Shown here piece after piece: positions 9,035 through 18,250 of a stretch of 64,000 bases of DNA. The notes below the pieces were generated by a model. It ran no database searches and was not told where the DNA came from. It saw only the letters and a list, made by a program, of their open reading frames with translations. A program made the position numbers and the translations under genes. Numbering within the stretch: the stretch's first letter is position 1; each line of letters opens with the position of its first letter. Location: positions 12,425 to 76,424 of the forward strand of contig NZ_QUFB01000009.1 of the NCBI RefSeq assembly GCF_003478335.1, read 5' to 3'. Origin of the DNA: Clostridium sp. AM49-4BH. Its GTDB lineage: Bacteria; Bacillota; Clostridia; Lachnospirales; Lachnospiraceae.

Positions 9035-10291
9035 ATGCAAATATTTGACGTAATAAAAGGTGAAATAAATAATAGAACATTCGTATGGAAGTTTCCAGGA
9101 GAAGATTTTAATACTCATTCAACCCTGATTGTACATGAAACACAAGAGGCAGCTTTTTTTAAAGATGGTCAGTTGACGGATATCTTTCAACCGGGATCAT
9201 ATAAGTTGCATACTAAAAATATACCTATTTTAAACAAGCTTATCAATTTGCCGAATGATGGAATATCGCAATTTCATTGTGAAGTATATTTTGTAAACAA
9301 GACGGAACAAATGGCAATTAATTGGGGTGTGGGAGACATAAAATATAGTGATCCAAGCATGAATTTGCCGCCATTTGCTATTAGTACGTCCGGTGAAATG
9401 AGTATTAAAGTAGTAGATTCCAAAAAAATATTATTGAAATTGGTTGGAACGGAGACGCAATTCGATCAAGAACATATGATGAGATATTTTAAGGGGATTA
9501 TAATTTCATGCATCAAACAATGGCTTCCGGCAATTTTAAGAGAAGAAAATGCTTCGATTTTTAATCTTGAGAGTAATCCAATGGGGATTGCAGAACAACT
9601 TAAAAAGGCAATTTCCAGTTATATGTTTGAATATGGAATAGCGTTGGTGGATCTATACGTGAATAATATCAATGTATCTGCTGATGATCCTAATTATCAA
9701 ATGTATAAACGTTTGTGGTCTCAAAATACTTTCTTGGATCTGGAAGAAAAAAATCGGATAAAAGAAGCTGCAATCAATGCAAATGTCAGAATTACGGAGC
9801 ATATGGCAGATGAGGAAATAAAAAAGCGCGATGCAATCGCTCAAAGTATTGCTAATAAAACTCTTAATATGACAGAACATCAGCGAAGAGGATTTGGGGT
9901 GATGGATATTGCGGCAGCTAATGAAGGAATTGGAAGAAGTAGCGCACCAATGATGGGAGTTGGAATGGGAATGGGGATGGCACCATTTATTAGTCAGACA
10001 ATGGGTAGTTTTGGAAATGAAATTCAGGGAAGTAGTCTAATGACACCGATTTCAGACAATGATAGTGCAAATATAAAGGTAACCCCTAGCAACGTCAACG
10101 AGGATAGTGATGATATACCGGGAATGATTCATTTGAAAACACCAGGAGAAAATACATCCAATGAAACACATCACGTTGATGATGAAGAGTATATGAAAAG
10201 GTTAAGACGTTTGAAAATGGCTTGGCAGGAAGGATTATACACTGACGAGGAGTTCAAAATCGAACGAGAAAAATTAAAGGATTTATTATAA
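9035..10291 (+). CDS. SPFH/band-7 domain protein with C-terminal SHOCT domain
   Basis: 418 residues. The first ~260 resemble the SPFH family sometimes named virion-core-like (COG4260): conserved VWKFPGEDFNTHSTLIVHE, then AAFFKDGQ and FQPGSYKLHTKNIP, and an EEKNRIKEAAINANVR helix. A Gly/Met-rich flexible linker (MGVGMGMGM) follows, then a C-terminal SHOCT-like helix pair (MKRLRRLKMAWQEGLYTDEE). SPFH proteins oligomerise into membrane-associated scaffolds. There is no clear transmembrane segment, so it may dock through partners. It is followed after 13 bases by the TIR gene, which points to one operon. First gene of the proposed system. Confidence 0.85.
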   Translation: MQIFDVIKGEINNRTFVWKFPGEDFNTHSTLIVHETQEAAFFKDGQLTDIFQPGSYKLHTKNIPILNKLINLPNDGISQFHCEVYFVNKTEQMAINWGVGDIKYSDPSMNLPPFAISTSGEMSIKVVDSKKILLKLVGTETQFDQEHMMRYFKGIIISCIKQWLPAILREENASIFNLESNPMGIAEQLKKAISSYMFEYGIALVDLYVNNINVSADDPNYQMYKRLWSQNTFLDLEEKNRIKEAAINANVRITEHMADEEIKKRDAIAQSIANKTLNMTEHQRRGFGVMDIAAANEGIGRSSAPMMGVGMGMGMAPFISQTMGSFGNEIQGSSLMTPISDNDSANIKVTPSNVNEDSDDIPGMIHLKTPGENTSNETHHVDDEEYMKRLRRLKMAWQEGLYTDEEFKIEREKLKDLL

Positions 10292-10304
10292 TGAGGAGGT
10301 ACTT

Positions 10305-12004
10305 ATGATACTAAAGTGTGAAGTATGCGGAGCAATATTGATTTTGATGAAAGTACATCAATAGCAACGTGCAAGTATTGTGATTCGAAAATGATTGTAT
10401 CCAAAAATAAGGATAAAATAGAAAATTTATTTAATCGTGCTACGTTTTTAAGACAAAATCTGGATTTTGATGGTGCAATATCTGTTTTTGATGATTTACT
10501 TCGAGAAGATTATAAAGATTCAGCGGCTCATTGGGGAATGGTTTTAGCCGATATGGTATTGAGTATGTAAATGATATTGGGGGAGAAAGGAAGCCAACAT
10601 GTCATAGAATACAGGATCATTCTATTTTTGATGATCCGGATTATAAGGCAGCATTGCAAAATGCGGATATATACGAATCTTATGTTTTTCAAGAAGAAGC
10701 GAAAAAAATTGACGAAATTTATAATAAGTATATTAAAATTGTTAAAGAGGAGAAGCCATATGATGTTTTTATATGTTACAAAGATAAAATGGAAAATGGA
10801 GAGCCTACAGAAGACAGCATGATAGCATATAATATTTATAACTCGTTAGAGCAGGCGGGATACCGCACATTTTTGCAAAAAATCATTGGAAAGTAAGTTG
10901 GGACAAGAGTATGAACCGTACATATATGCTGCATTGATGAGTGCAACGGTAATGATTGTTTTGGGAACTAAAACGGAATATTATAATTCTACCTGGGTAA
11001 AGAACGAATGGTCTCGTTTTTTGGAATTAAAGAAAGAAAATAAGAACAAAACACTGATTGCATGTTTTAAGAATATGTCTCCATATGAAATGCCAATGGA
11101 ATTTTCAGCATTTCAGTCTTTTGATTTGAACAAAATAGGCTATGTGGAATATCTGGTAGAGGGTGTTAATCGCGTTATTCAGAACAGCAAAAGAAAGAAT
11201 GGGATTCTCCCGAATGAGGAAACATCTGAGGTGAACCGTTTAGCAGCCAATGCGGAAACCTTTATGAGACTGAATGAAGCTCAAAAAGCATATGAATTAT
11301 ACATTGAAATGCAAAACAGATATCCGGAAGATTATCGTGGTTGGTGGGGAGTACCTTATGTACAAAGTGAGCGTTTAACTCGTTTGGACAATGAGTTGGC
11401 TTCTGAGATGCAAAATATGGTACAACATGCAATTACTGTTGCAAATCCAGATAAGGCAAAAATGATACAGGAGGAGTGGAAAGACTATATAAGAAGACTA
11501 CAGGAGCAGAATAAGCGACTGAAAATAAGTGAAGCAGAAGAAGAGAAAAATAATTATCAAAATCAGATTGCAGGATATAGTGATGTATCGCTGGAAATCA
11601 GTCAGAAGAGAGAACAGGCTGATATGTTGCAGTTGCAACTGAACGAACTGAAACCTAATATAGAGAAATTATCGAAACCTCATGATTTCAGATTATCATT
11701 TATAGCATGTATAGTTTGGGTGTTGTATATCTGTGTTACAGAAAACATAATGGATGGTGTGTTCACAGGTGTAGTAATCTTTAGTCTATGGGGAATTTTT
11801 TATCGTGGTGTTGTTTGGCGTATTGAATCACTCACAAAAAAGCCAATGTTGCGGAAGAAACAAAAAGAATATGATGATATTGCCCTAAAAAAGCAGGAAA
11901 TTGAATCTTGTATTGCTGATTTGGGAAAACAAAAATACACGTATGAAACATGCGTAAATAAAATAAGAGAATTAGAGGATTATATACAGGAATTGAGAGG
12001 TTAA
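10305..12004 (+). CDS. Zinc-ribbon / TPR-like / TIR domain protein with C-terminal membrane segment, multiply frameshifted
   Basis: AGGAGGT precedes the ATG at 10305. Joined across apparent indels near 10331, 10548 and 10865-10885 it gives about 567 residues. Order: zinc ribbon (CEVCG and CKYCDSKM), a TPR-like helical stretch (NLFNRATFLRQNLDFDGAIS), a TIR domain (YDVFICYKDK, then SLESKLGQEYEPYIYAAL and TWVKNEWSRF), a coiled coil, and a hydrophobic hairpin (FIACIVWVLYICV, then VFTGVVIFSLWGIFYRGVV), ending in another coil. The Glu in the WVKNE segment matches the catalytic Glu of NAD-consuming TIR enzymes. Losses are at T/A homopolymers, so sequencing error is likely, though decay cannot be excluded. 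It may act as an NAD+-depleting or signalling effector. Confidence 0.8.
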
Positions 12005-12010
12005 TGAAGT

Positions 12011-14674
12011 ATGGCACAGGTGTATGAATTAGCAGATAATCGTTTCTTGGCAGTTGATATGCTGGAAATTGTTACTTTCTCTGACACAACTTCAGATTTT
12101 GAAAGTGTTTTAGGAGAGTTGTATAGACTTGAAAATCAGAATGTTGCTTATGAAATTATTTGGTTGACTGAGAAAGTTGATAATCAATCATATATCTCGA
12201 AAATCCATATTTATATTGTTGTACGTAAGATAGACAACGTCAGTGCAGAAGCCGCATCGTGCGTTAAAATGCTTATAAATAACATTCGAAATATAGTATC
12301 GGATTTTGGATATTCTTATCAAGACTCAGAACATTGCCGTCAGACTTTCGATGATCTTTGGAGACAGAATGTAAAAAGTCGGGTATATGCTGTGGAGAAA
12401 AAGGAAAAGGTGGTTATTAATCCATCCGGTGTTTGTCCATTTTATTATACAGAGATCATTCCATCAAATAATACTGAGGGGCTGGCATCTTTGATCAATG
12501 CCTTGAGTCAGAGGGAGAACTGTGGTATTTCGTTTAGCATAATACCAACAAAATTGTATGAGAACGAAGTCGCAATATTAGTGCAACATTGTTCTGAACT
12601 GGAAGGATTATCAAAAGGAATATCTGTTAATGGACAACTTGTAAAGGATTCATGTGCTCAGGAACCTTTTGAAGTATTATCTTATTACAAAGATAATCGG
12701 GATGCACCTATGTTTTTATCAAATATATTGACTTTTGGAACTAAAGAAGATTGCGCTGTATTATCTAACAAAATTATCAGTCTTTTACAAGGTGGAGACA
12801 GTAATATTGGTGGTTTTGAAGCGAGTTATGTTGATATATCAAAAAGTATTGGTAGCATAATCAATGAATTTCCTAACTATATATGGAATGTAAGTGCATT
12901 ATTAATGTACAAATATAGAAATGTGAAAATTCGTAAATACATTCCACTCTCCAATTATTTGTATCGGCTTCCGTTGATGATGACAATCGAAGAATTGATT
13001 TCCTTTTTTCGTTTACCGGTTTACGATGGAAATATGTCAGGTGTTGAGGGAACCAGATATAAAAAGCAAAGAGAACAGTTAAAAGAAGAGGTCGTTAGTG
13101 ATTCTAATATAAAGTTTGGACAATTAATATCATCAGATATGAAAAAGGTTACTATTGGTTGTGATGAAAGAATACTGTCAAAGCATGTATTGATTGTGGG
13201 AATGCCAGGAACCGGTAAAACAACCTTTTCTATTAATTTGATGCTGCAATTTGCTGAAAGAAACATTCCGTTTTTGATTGTCGAACCGACTAAGACAGAG
13301 TATAGAGCATTGATAGAACAACTACCAGATATACAAATTTTTACACCGGGAAATGTTAGTGTTTCTCCATTTATTATTAATCCGTTTATCCCATTAAAAG
13401 GAATTACGGTGGAACAATATAAACCTGTTTTGGTAAGTGCATTTATGGCTGCTTTTTCTATGCCATCACCATTAGATTTATTATTCCAAAACGCTATACA
13501 ACAATGCTATACGAAATACGGGTGGAAAGATTACAGTACGTCTGATGACAGTGATGTTACTATATTTGGCTTACACGAATTTATTTTAGTGTTTAAGAAG
13601 TTGCTCCAAACATCAAATTATAGCAAAGATGTAAAATCAAATTTGGAAACAGCAGGTGTAATGCGATTGATGAATTTAATTGATATGAATAGCAATATTT
13701 ATGATTCAATCAATACTATACCTATTGAGGATTTAATTTTAAGACCGACTATTATAGAACTAAATTCTATAGAAAACATGGAGCAAAAAGCATTAATAAT
13801 GGCGCTATTGTTGGTTGATGTTTGTGCATATACCAAGATAAATAGTTTAAGTATAGGAACCAGACTCAAAAATGTTTTGATGATTGATGAGGCACATGTT
13901 CTGTTATCTCCGGAAGGAAGGGGGGATAATTCGGATATCTCTGCAGGATCATCAACAGTAAGTTCGTTACAGAGGATGCTTAAAGAAATCAGGGCGTATG
14001 GGACGGGGGTTATTATTGCGGATCAATCACCGTCAAAAGTGACTCATGATATCATTGCTGCCACAGACACAAAAATTATGTTTCGTCTTGTGGAGGCATC
14101 GGAAAGGAGACTGATTGCTAACAGTACCAATATGGACGCAGAAATGGAAGAAACTCTCTCCTGTTTGCAAGTTGGTGAAGCGTATGTTTATTCTACAGCA
14201 TTTAATAAACCGCAACTTGTGATGACGGAGGATATAAGAGAAAAGAAACAAATTAAATTAAGTATAGACAATGATTTGATTAGAAAATTGATGCATTACT
14301 GGGATAATAAGCAAAAATTATTATGTCCATACAAAGAGTGTTATTTGTGTGGATTATATGGTGATGGTTGTAATTATAGAATCAAGGCAGATGCAGAATA
14401 TATTTCTAGCGAGGCCTATGCGGTTTGTGTTGATGCATTATATAAGAATACAGATAAGAAAAGAACAGTTAGAGGTGTGTTTTTAAGTATTCCATCTCTT
14501 TTTGCTAAAAAAATAGCAGCGATGGGATATGGGAATGATCGGGAATTTATTATTTGTGTAAGGATCAAATTGTTTCGAAAACTTCAGTTGAATGATAGAT
14601 TATATAAAATGGATGATAAGGAAAAAATTAAATTGATTACCTTGTTTATGAAAGGAAGTGAGAAGAATGGATGA
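12011..14674 (+). CDS. HerA-type P-loop ATPase (HerA/FtsK superfamily)
   Basis: 887 residues. The first ~370 form a poorly conserved region. The ATPase core starts with Walker A GMPGTGKTTF near residue 397, shortly after KKVTIGCDERILSKHVLIV. Walker B VLMIDEAHVLLSPEG comes near residue 620, and a late GTGVIIADQSPSKVTHDI segment resembles the sensor/arginine-finger region of HerA and VirB4 relatives. A C-terminal cysteine cluster (CPYKECYLCG and a further CNYR) may bind a metal. HerA proteins form hexameric DNA translocases, often paired with nucleases in repair or defence. This gene overlaps the downstream nuclease by 8 bases and starts 6 bases after the TIR gene. Confidence 0.85.
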   Translation: MAQVYELADNRFLAVDMLEIVTFSDTTSDFESVLGELYRLENQNVAYEIIWLTEKVDNQSYISKIHIYIVVRKIDNVSAEAASCVKMLINNIRNIVSDFGYSYQDSEHCRQTFDDLWRQNVKSRVYAVEKKEKVVINPSGVCPFYYTEIIPSNNTEGLASLINALSQRENCGISFSIIPTKLYENEVAILVQHCSELEGLSKGISVNGQLVKDSCAQEPFEVLSYYKDNRDAPMFLSNILTFGTKEDCAVLSNKIISLLQGGDSNIGGFEASYVDISKSIGSIINEFPNYIWNVSALLMYKYRNVKIRKYIPLSNYLYRLPLMMTIEELISFFRLPVYDGNMSGVEGTRYKKQREQLKEEVVSDSNIKFGQLISSDMKKVTIGCDERILSKHVLIVGMPGTGKTTFSINLMLQFAERNIPFLIVEPTKTEYRALIEQLPDIQIFTPGNVSVSPFIINPFIPLKGITVEQYKPVLVSAFMAAFSMPSPLDLLFQNAIQQCYTKYGWKDYSTSDDSDVTIFGLHEFILVFKKLLQTSNYSKDVKSNLETAGVMRLMNLIDMNSNIYDSINTIPIEDLILRPTIIELNSIENMEQKALIMALLLVDVCAYTKINSLSIGTRLKNVLMIDEAHVLLSPEGRGDNSDISAGSSTVSSLQRMLKEIRAYGTGVIIADQSPSKVTHDIIAATDTKIMFRLVEASERRLIANSTNMDAEMEETLSCLQVGEAYVYSTAFNKPQLVMTEDIREKKQIKLSIDNDLIRKLMHYWDNKQKLLCPYKECYLCGLYGDGCNYRIKADAEYISSEAYAVCVDALYKNTDKKRTVRGVFLSIPSLFAKKIAAMGYGNDREFIICVRIKLFRKLQLNDRLYKMDDKEKIKLITLFMKGSEKNG

Positions 14675-15460
14675 TATGAGTTGTGATATGGAATATGTTG
14701 ATGATATCGGTAGTGAAGTTGCAGATGCCCCAGTGTTGGATGACATGATTGGTATTACAGATATGGAGTATGATGCAAGTGATGTTGACTATGATGAGGT
14801 TGCAGAATATTACCCTGATGAAGTCGACATTTCAGAGGACTATGAAGATGTTGGAGATATGGAACCCGATGTCAGAGAAGATTATGAAGAACAAGATATT
14901 TCTGATGAATTAAGTCAAATGCTTGACGAGTGGGAGGAGATGGGGGAGGCGGAAGACCCAGAGGTTTATGAGTATGTAAAAAAAAAGACGATCTAAATTC
15001 ATATGAAATGAATGGATATTCATATGAAAAAGATGATGAGGAAAGAATTATTTTGGCGGAGGGAGATTTGCATTTGGGACAGGGGGTAAGAGATACTTCT
15101 GCTCAATTAAAAGCAGGAGGGGAATTTCGGCGTGATACGGACGAAGGGGGACATTTGATTGGCAGTCGTTTTGGTGGAAGTGGTGAATTAAATAATTTGA
15201 TTGCACAGAATCGTTTTATAAATCGGAGTGCATATAAAACATTTGAAAATGCCTGGGCTGATGAATTAGAGAGCGGTAATGATGTACATGTTAAAATTGA
15301 ACCTTATTATCAGGAAAAAACAAAGCGTCCGCATGCAATAATGGGACGCTATACGATTACAGATCAAAGAGGCCAAAAACAAGAAGAAGTTTTTTCTTTA
15401 ACAAATGAAAATCTAAATGAAGAAGAGTTTGAACTTTCGGAAGAAGCAGACGATATATAA
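14667..15460 (+). CDS. DNA/RNA non-specific endonuclease with a highly acidic N-terminal half, frameshifted
   Basis: Joined across one apparent A lost from the run at about 14979-14987, the protein is ~264 residues. The first ~110 are extremely acidic (Asp/Glu/Tyr-rich, for example SEDYEDVGDMEPDVREDYEE). The C-terminal ~130 match the Endonuclea_NS_2 type: RRDTDEGGHLIGSRFGGSGE with the catalytic His in GGHLI, then NLIAQNRFINRSAYKTFE. This domain is common in polymorphic toxins. The start at 14667 overlaps the HerA stop. The acidic head may mimic DNA and keep the nuclease inactive, or be a docking surface for the ATPase; both are inference. No obvious immunity gene follows. Confidence 0.85.
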
Positions 15461-15488
15461 ATTATTGAGGAGTGGCATATCATTAAAG

Positions 15489-15700
15489 TTACTTTCTGCA
15501 TTCCGCTGGCAGCTTGTCTGACCTAGGTAAGCCCATTGGCAGTTTTACTTTTGGCAATGCCTTCAAGGCTTTGTCAAAACGACGTCTTGCGTGTGCCCAG
15601 TAGCATTACGCGAAGGGTGGCAATCGTACAGTACGATCTGTCTGTCCGTATACATCCTACCCGATTGATAGGATCAAGGTGCTGTGTAGCGCCGCATCGC
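15489..15700 (-). pseudogene. IS66-family transposase remnant
   Basis: Reading the minus strand gives two recognisable pieces of an IS66 transposase: YQSGRMYTDRQIVLYDCHPS followed, in a shifted frame with a stop between, by CYWAHARRRFDKALKALPK. The second is the hallmark CWAHARR...F..ALK segment. The normal stretch between them appears deleted. The ORF ends at TAA (15489-15491 on the plus strand). Only about 210 bases remain, with no inverted ends or partner ORFs. It marks the right border of the accessory island next to rnfC. Confidence 0.75.
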
Positions 15701-15767
15701 CAAGGATTGTTTTGATATGTTCTTGAGGTTAGTCTTGTCTACTATTGATAAAAAATGTCTGATAATA

Positions 15768-15795
15768 TTGACTTTTTTCGTACAAATGCTACAAT
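15768..15795 (+). promoter_or_regulatory. Sigma-A type promoter for the rnf operon
   Basis: TTGACT at 15768-15773 and TACAAT at 15790-15795 with a 16-base spacer; transcription would start about 60 bases before rnfC. It lies between the IS66 remnant and the operon, so the core operon keeps its own promoter. Confidence 0.65.
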
Positions 15796-15864
15796 AAAGG
15801 GTGAGTTTTGGCATGATAAGATGTGGAAAAATGCCAAGGTAAATCAACAGAAAGGAGAAACGGA

Positions 15865-17187
15865 ATGAGTATAGCAACATTTCGTGGGGGTGTACACCCT
15901 TACGAGGGAAAAGATTTATCCAAGGACTTACCGATCAAGACTGTACAGCCTAAGAAAGAACTGGTATTTCCGATGGGCCAGCACATTGGCGCACCGGCAA
16001 CGCCAATTGTCGCAAAAGGCGATAAAGTTTTAGTTGGTCAGAAAATTGGAGAGGCAAGCGGATTTATTTCTGCGAATATCTGCAGTTCTGTTTCGGGAAC
16101 GGTAAAGGCAGTGGAGCCAAGAATGCTCCTCAATGGTTCTCAGGCAACTTGTGTTGTCATCGAAAATGATGGAGAATATGCAGCAATTGAAGGATTGGGA
16201 GAGGATCGTGATTACACGAAACTTTCTGCTGATGAGATCCGCGACATTGTGAAGGAAGCTGGTGTAGTCGGCATGGGTGGTGCCGGATTTCCAACCAATG
16301 TAAAGTTAGCGCCGAAAGAGCCGGATAAAATCGATTATATTCTGGTCAATGGTGCGGAGTGTGAGCCGTATCTGACTTCGGATTACAGACAGATGTTAGA
16401 AAGATCAGAAGAGATCGTTGGTGGTTTGAAAGTGATCCTGCATATTTTTGACAAGGCGAAAGGACTCATCTGCATTGAGGACAATAAGCCGGAGGCAATT
16501 GCTAAAATGCAGGAGGCTGTCAAAGATGAAGACCGCATTGAAGTGAAGGTGTTAAAGACGAAATATCCGCAGGGCGGTGAGCGTACACTGATTTCTGCTG
16601 CAACCGGACGCAAGATCTATTCTGCAAAACTTCCGGCAGATGCAGGATGTATTGTGGATAATGTATCCACGGTAATTGCAATTTATCGTGCGGTGTGCAA
16701 ACAGACGCCACTGATCACACGTGTTGTAACATTGACAGGTGAGGCATTCAATACTCCGATCAATGTAGATGTGCGTATTGGATGCAGTCATGCAGAACTG
16801 GTGGAAGAAGGAGATGGATTTAAGGAAGAGCCTAAGAAGATCATTTCCGGTGGTCCAATGATGGGATTTGCCATGTTTGATCTGAATGTTCCGGTGACTA
16901 AGACGTCTTCTTCTATTTTGGCAATGACAAAAGACGAGGTAGCAGAGAATGAACCGACACCATGTATCCGCTGCGGTCGCTGCGTAGAGGCATGTCCGGG
17001 CAATCTGGTACCACAGAAGATGGCAGAAGCCGCTATGAACAAAGACTATGATACTTTTGTAAAGTTAAATGGCATGGAGTGCTACGAATGTGGCAGTTGT
17101 ACGTATGTATGTCCTGCTAAGCGTCCATTGACACAGAGCTTTAAGCAGGCAAGACAGTATGTCGCAGCACAGAGACGTAAAAAATAA
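15865..17187 (+). CDS. rnfC: Rnf complex subunit RnfC
   Basis: Membrane-associated NADH-oxidising subunit of the Rnf ferredoxin:NAD+ oxidoreductase, which couples electron flow to Na+ or H+ export. 440 residues: an early FRGGVHP motif, an NADH/FMN-binding core (VVGMGGAGFPTNVKL, LVNGAECEPYLTSD), and two [4Fe-4S] sites near the C-terminus (CIRCGRCVEACPG and CYECGSCTYVCPA). The start at 15865 follows an AAAGGAGAAACGG ribosome site and matches the family start MSIATFRGGVHP. Confidence 0.97.
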   Translation: MSIATFRGGVHPYEGKDLSKDLPIKTVQPKKELVFPMGQHIGAPATPIVAKGDKVLVGQKIGEASGFISANICSSVSGTVKAVEPRMLLNGSQATCVVIENDGEYAAIEGLGEDRDYTKLSADEIRDIVKEAGVVGMGGAGFPTNVKLAPKEPDKIDYILVNGAECEPYLTSDYRQMLERSEEIVGGLKVILHIFDKAKGLICIEDNKPEAIAKMQEAVKDEDRIEVKVLKTKYPQGGERTLISAATGRKIYSAKLPADAGCIVDNVSTVIAIYRAVCKQTPLITRVVTLTGEAFNTPINVDVRIGCSHAELVEEGDGFKEEPKKIISGGPMMGFAMFDLNVPVTKTSSSILAMTKDEVAENEPTPCIRCGRCVEACPGNLVPQKMAEAAMNKDYDTFVKLNGMECYECGSCTYVCPAKRPLTQSFKQARQYVAAQRRKK

Positions 17188-17257
17188 TGTATGAGCTCCC
17201 GGAATTGCCTTGGGCAGACGTTTCAGGAGTACATACTACAAATAATGGAGGATTAAT

Positions 17258-18250
17258 ATGAGCAATTTATTAAACATATCATCATCTCCGCATGTGCGTG
17301 ACAAGTCGTCTACGAGAAGTATCATGTGGGATGTGATCTTTGCCTTGATACCGACGAGTATATTTGGCATTTACAATTTTGGTATTCGGGCAGCAGTTTT
17401 GATCGCTGTCTGTATTGCAACCTGCCTTTTGTCCGAGTACATATGGCAGAAATGTATGAAATTGCCGCTTACCGTTAATGACGGAAGTGCGGTACTTACT
17501 GGTTTGCTGTTAGCATTGAACCTGACTCCGACATTCCCGATCTGGATGGCGATCTTAGGAAGTGTTTTTGCAATTATTATTGTAAAGCAGTTGTTTGGTG
17601 GTTTGGGTCAGAACTTTATGAACCCTGCGCTTGGTGCAAGATGTTTCCTGATGGTATCTTTTGCAGGACAGATGACAAGTTTTGCACACGATGGAATCAC
17701 CGGTGCTACACCGCTTGCAATCATTAAAGCAGGCAGCAGATCAGATTCTATTCAGAAGATCTTGGCATCCGGTGATGGTAAGACACAGGAGGCAACTTCC
17801 CTCTTAAAGATGTTTATCGGAAGTACCGGAGGTACGATCGGTGAGACTTGTGCGATCGCACTGTTGATCGGAGCTGCGTACTTGTTGATCCGCAAGATCA
17901 TTTCTTGGAGAATTCCGGTATGTTATATCGCAGTATTTGCAATCTTTATCCTGCTCTTTGGCGGCAGAGGATTTGATCTTACTTATCTTGCAGCAGAGTT
18001 GTGCGGTGGTGGATTGCTGTTAGGTGCATTCTTTATGGCAACCGATTATGTAACAAGCCCGATCACACCGAAAGGACAGATCATATTTGGTGTACTGCTT
18101 GGTCTTTTGACCGGAGTATTCCGTGTCTTTGGTGCATCCGCAGAAGGTGTATCTTATGCGATCATTATCTGTAACCTGCTTGTTCCATTGATCGAAAGAG
18201 TAACGATCCCGGTTCCATTTGGAAAGGAGGGTATCAAGGATGGCAAATAA
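17258..18250 (+). CDS. rnfD: Rnf complex subunit RnfD
   Basis: Integral membrane flavoprotein subunit of 330 residues with about nine or ten hydrophobic segments. Family landmarks are the SSSPHVRDK start, LTVNDGSAVLTGLLLALNLTP, and the FMN-attachment segment TGATPLAIIKAG, where the Thr is the expected phosphoester site. It overlaps rnfG by 11 bases. Confidence 0.97.
   Translation: MSNLLNISSSPHVRDKSSTRSIMWDVIFALIPTSIFGIYNFGIRAAVLIAVCIATCLLSEYIWQKCMKLPLTVNDGSAVLTGLLLALNLTPTFPIWMAILGSVFAIIIVKQLFGGLGQNFMNPALGARCFLMVSFAGQMTSFAHDGITGATPLAIIKAGSRSDSIQKILASGDGKTQEATSLLKMFIGSTGGTIGETCAIALLIGAAYLLIRKIISWRIPVCYIAVFAIFILLFGGRGFDLTYLAAELCGGGLLLGAFFMATDYVTSPITPKGQIIFGVLLGLLTGVFRVFGASAEGVSYAIIICNLLVPLIERVTIPVPFGKEGIKDGK

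Noticed and set aside
15461-15760. Structured non-coding RNA after the nuclease gene
   Set aside because: Minus-strand translation shows IS66 transposase motifs, which explains the segment better.
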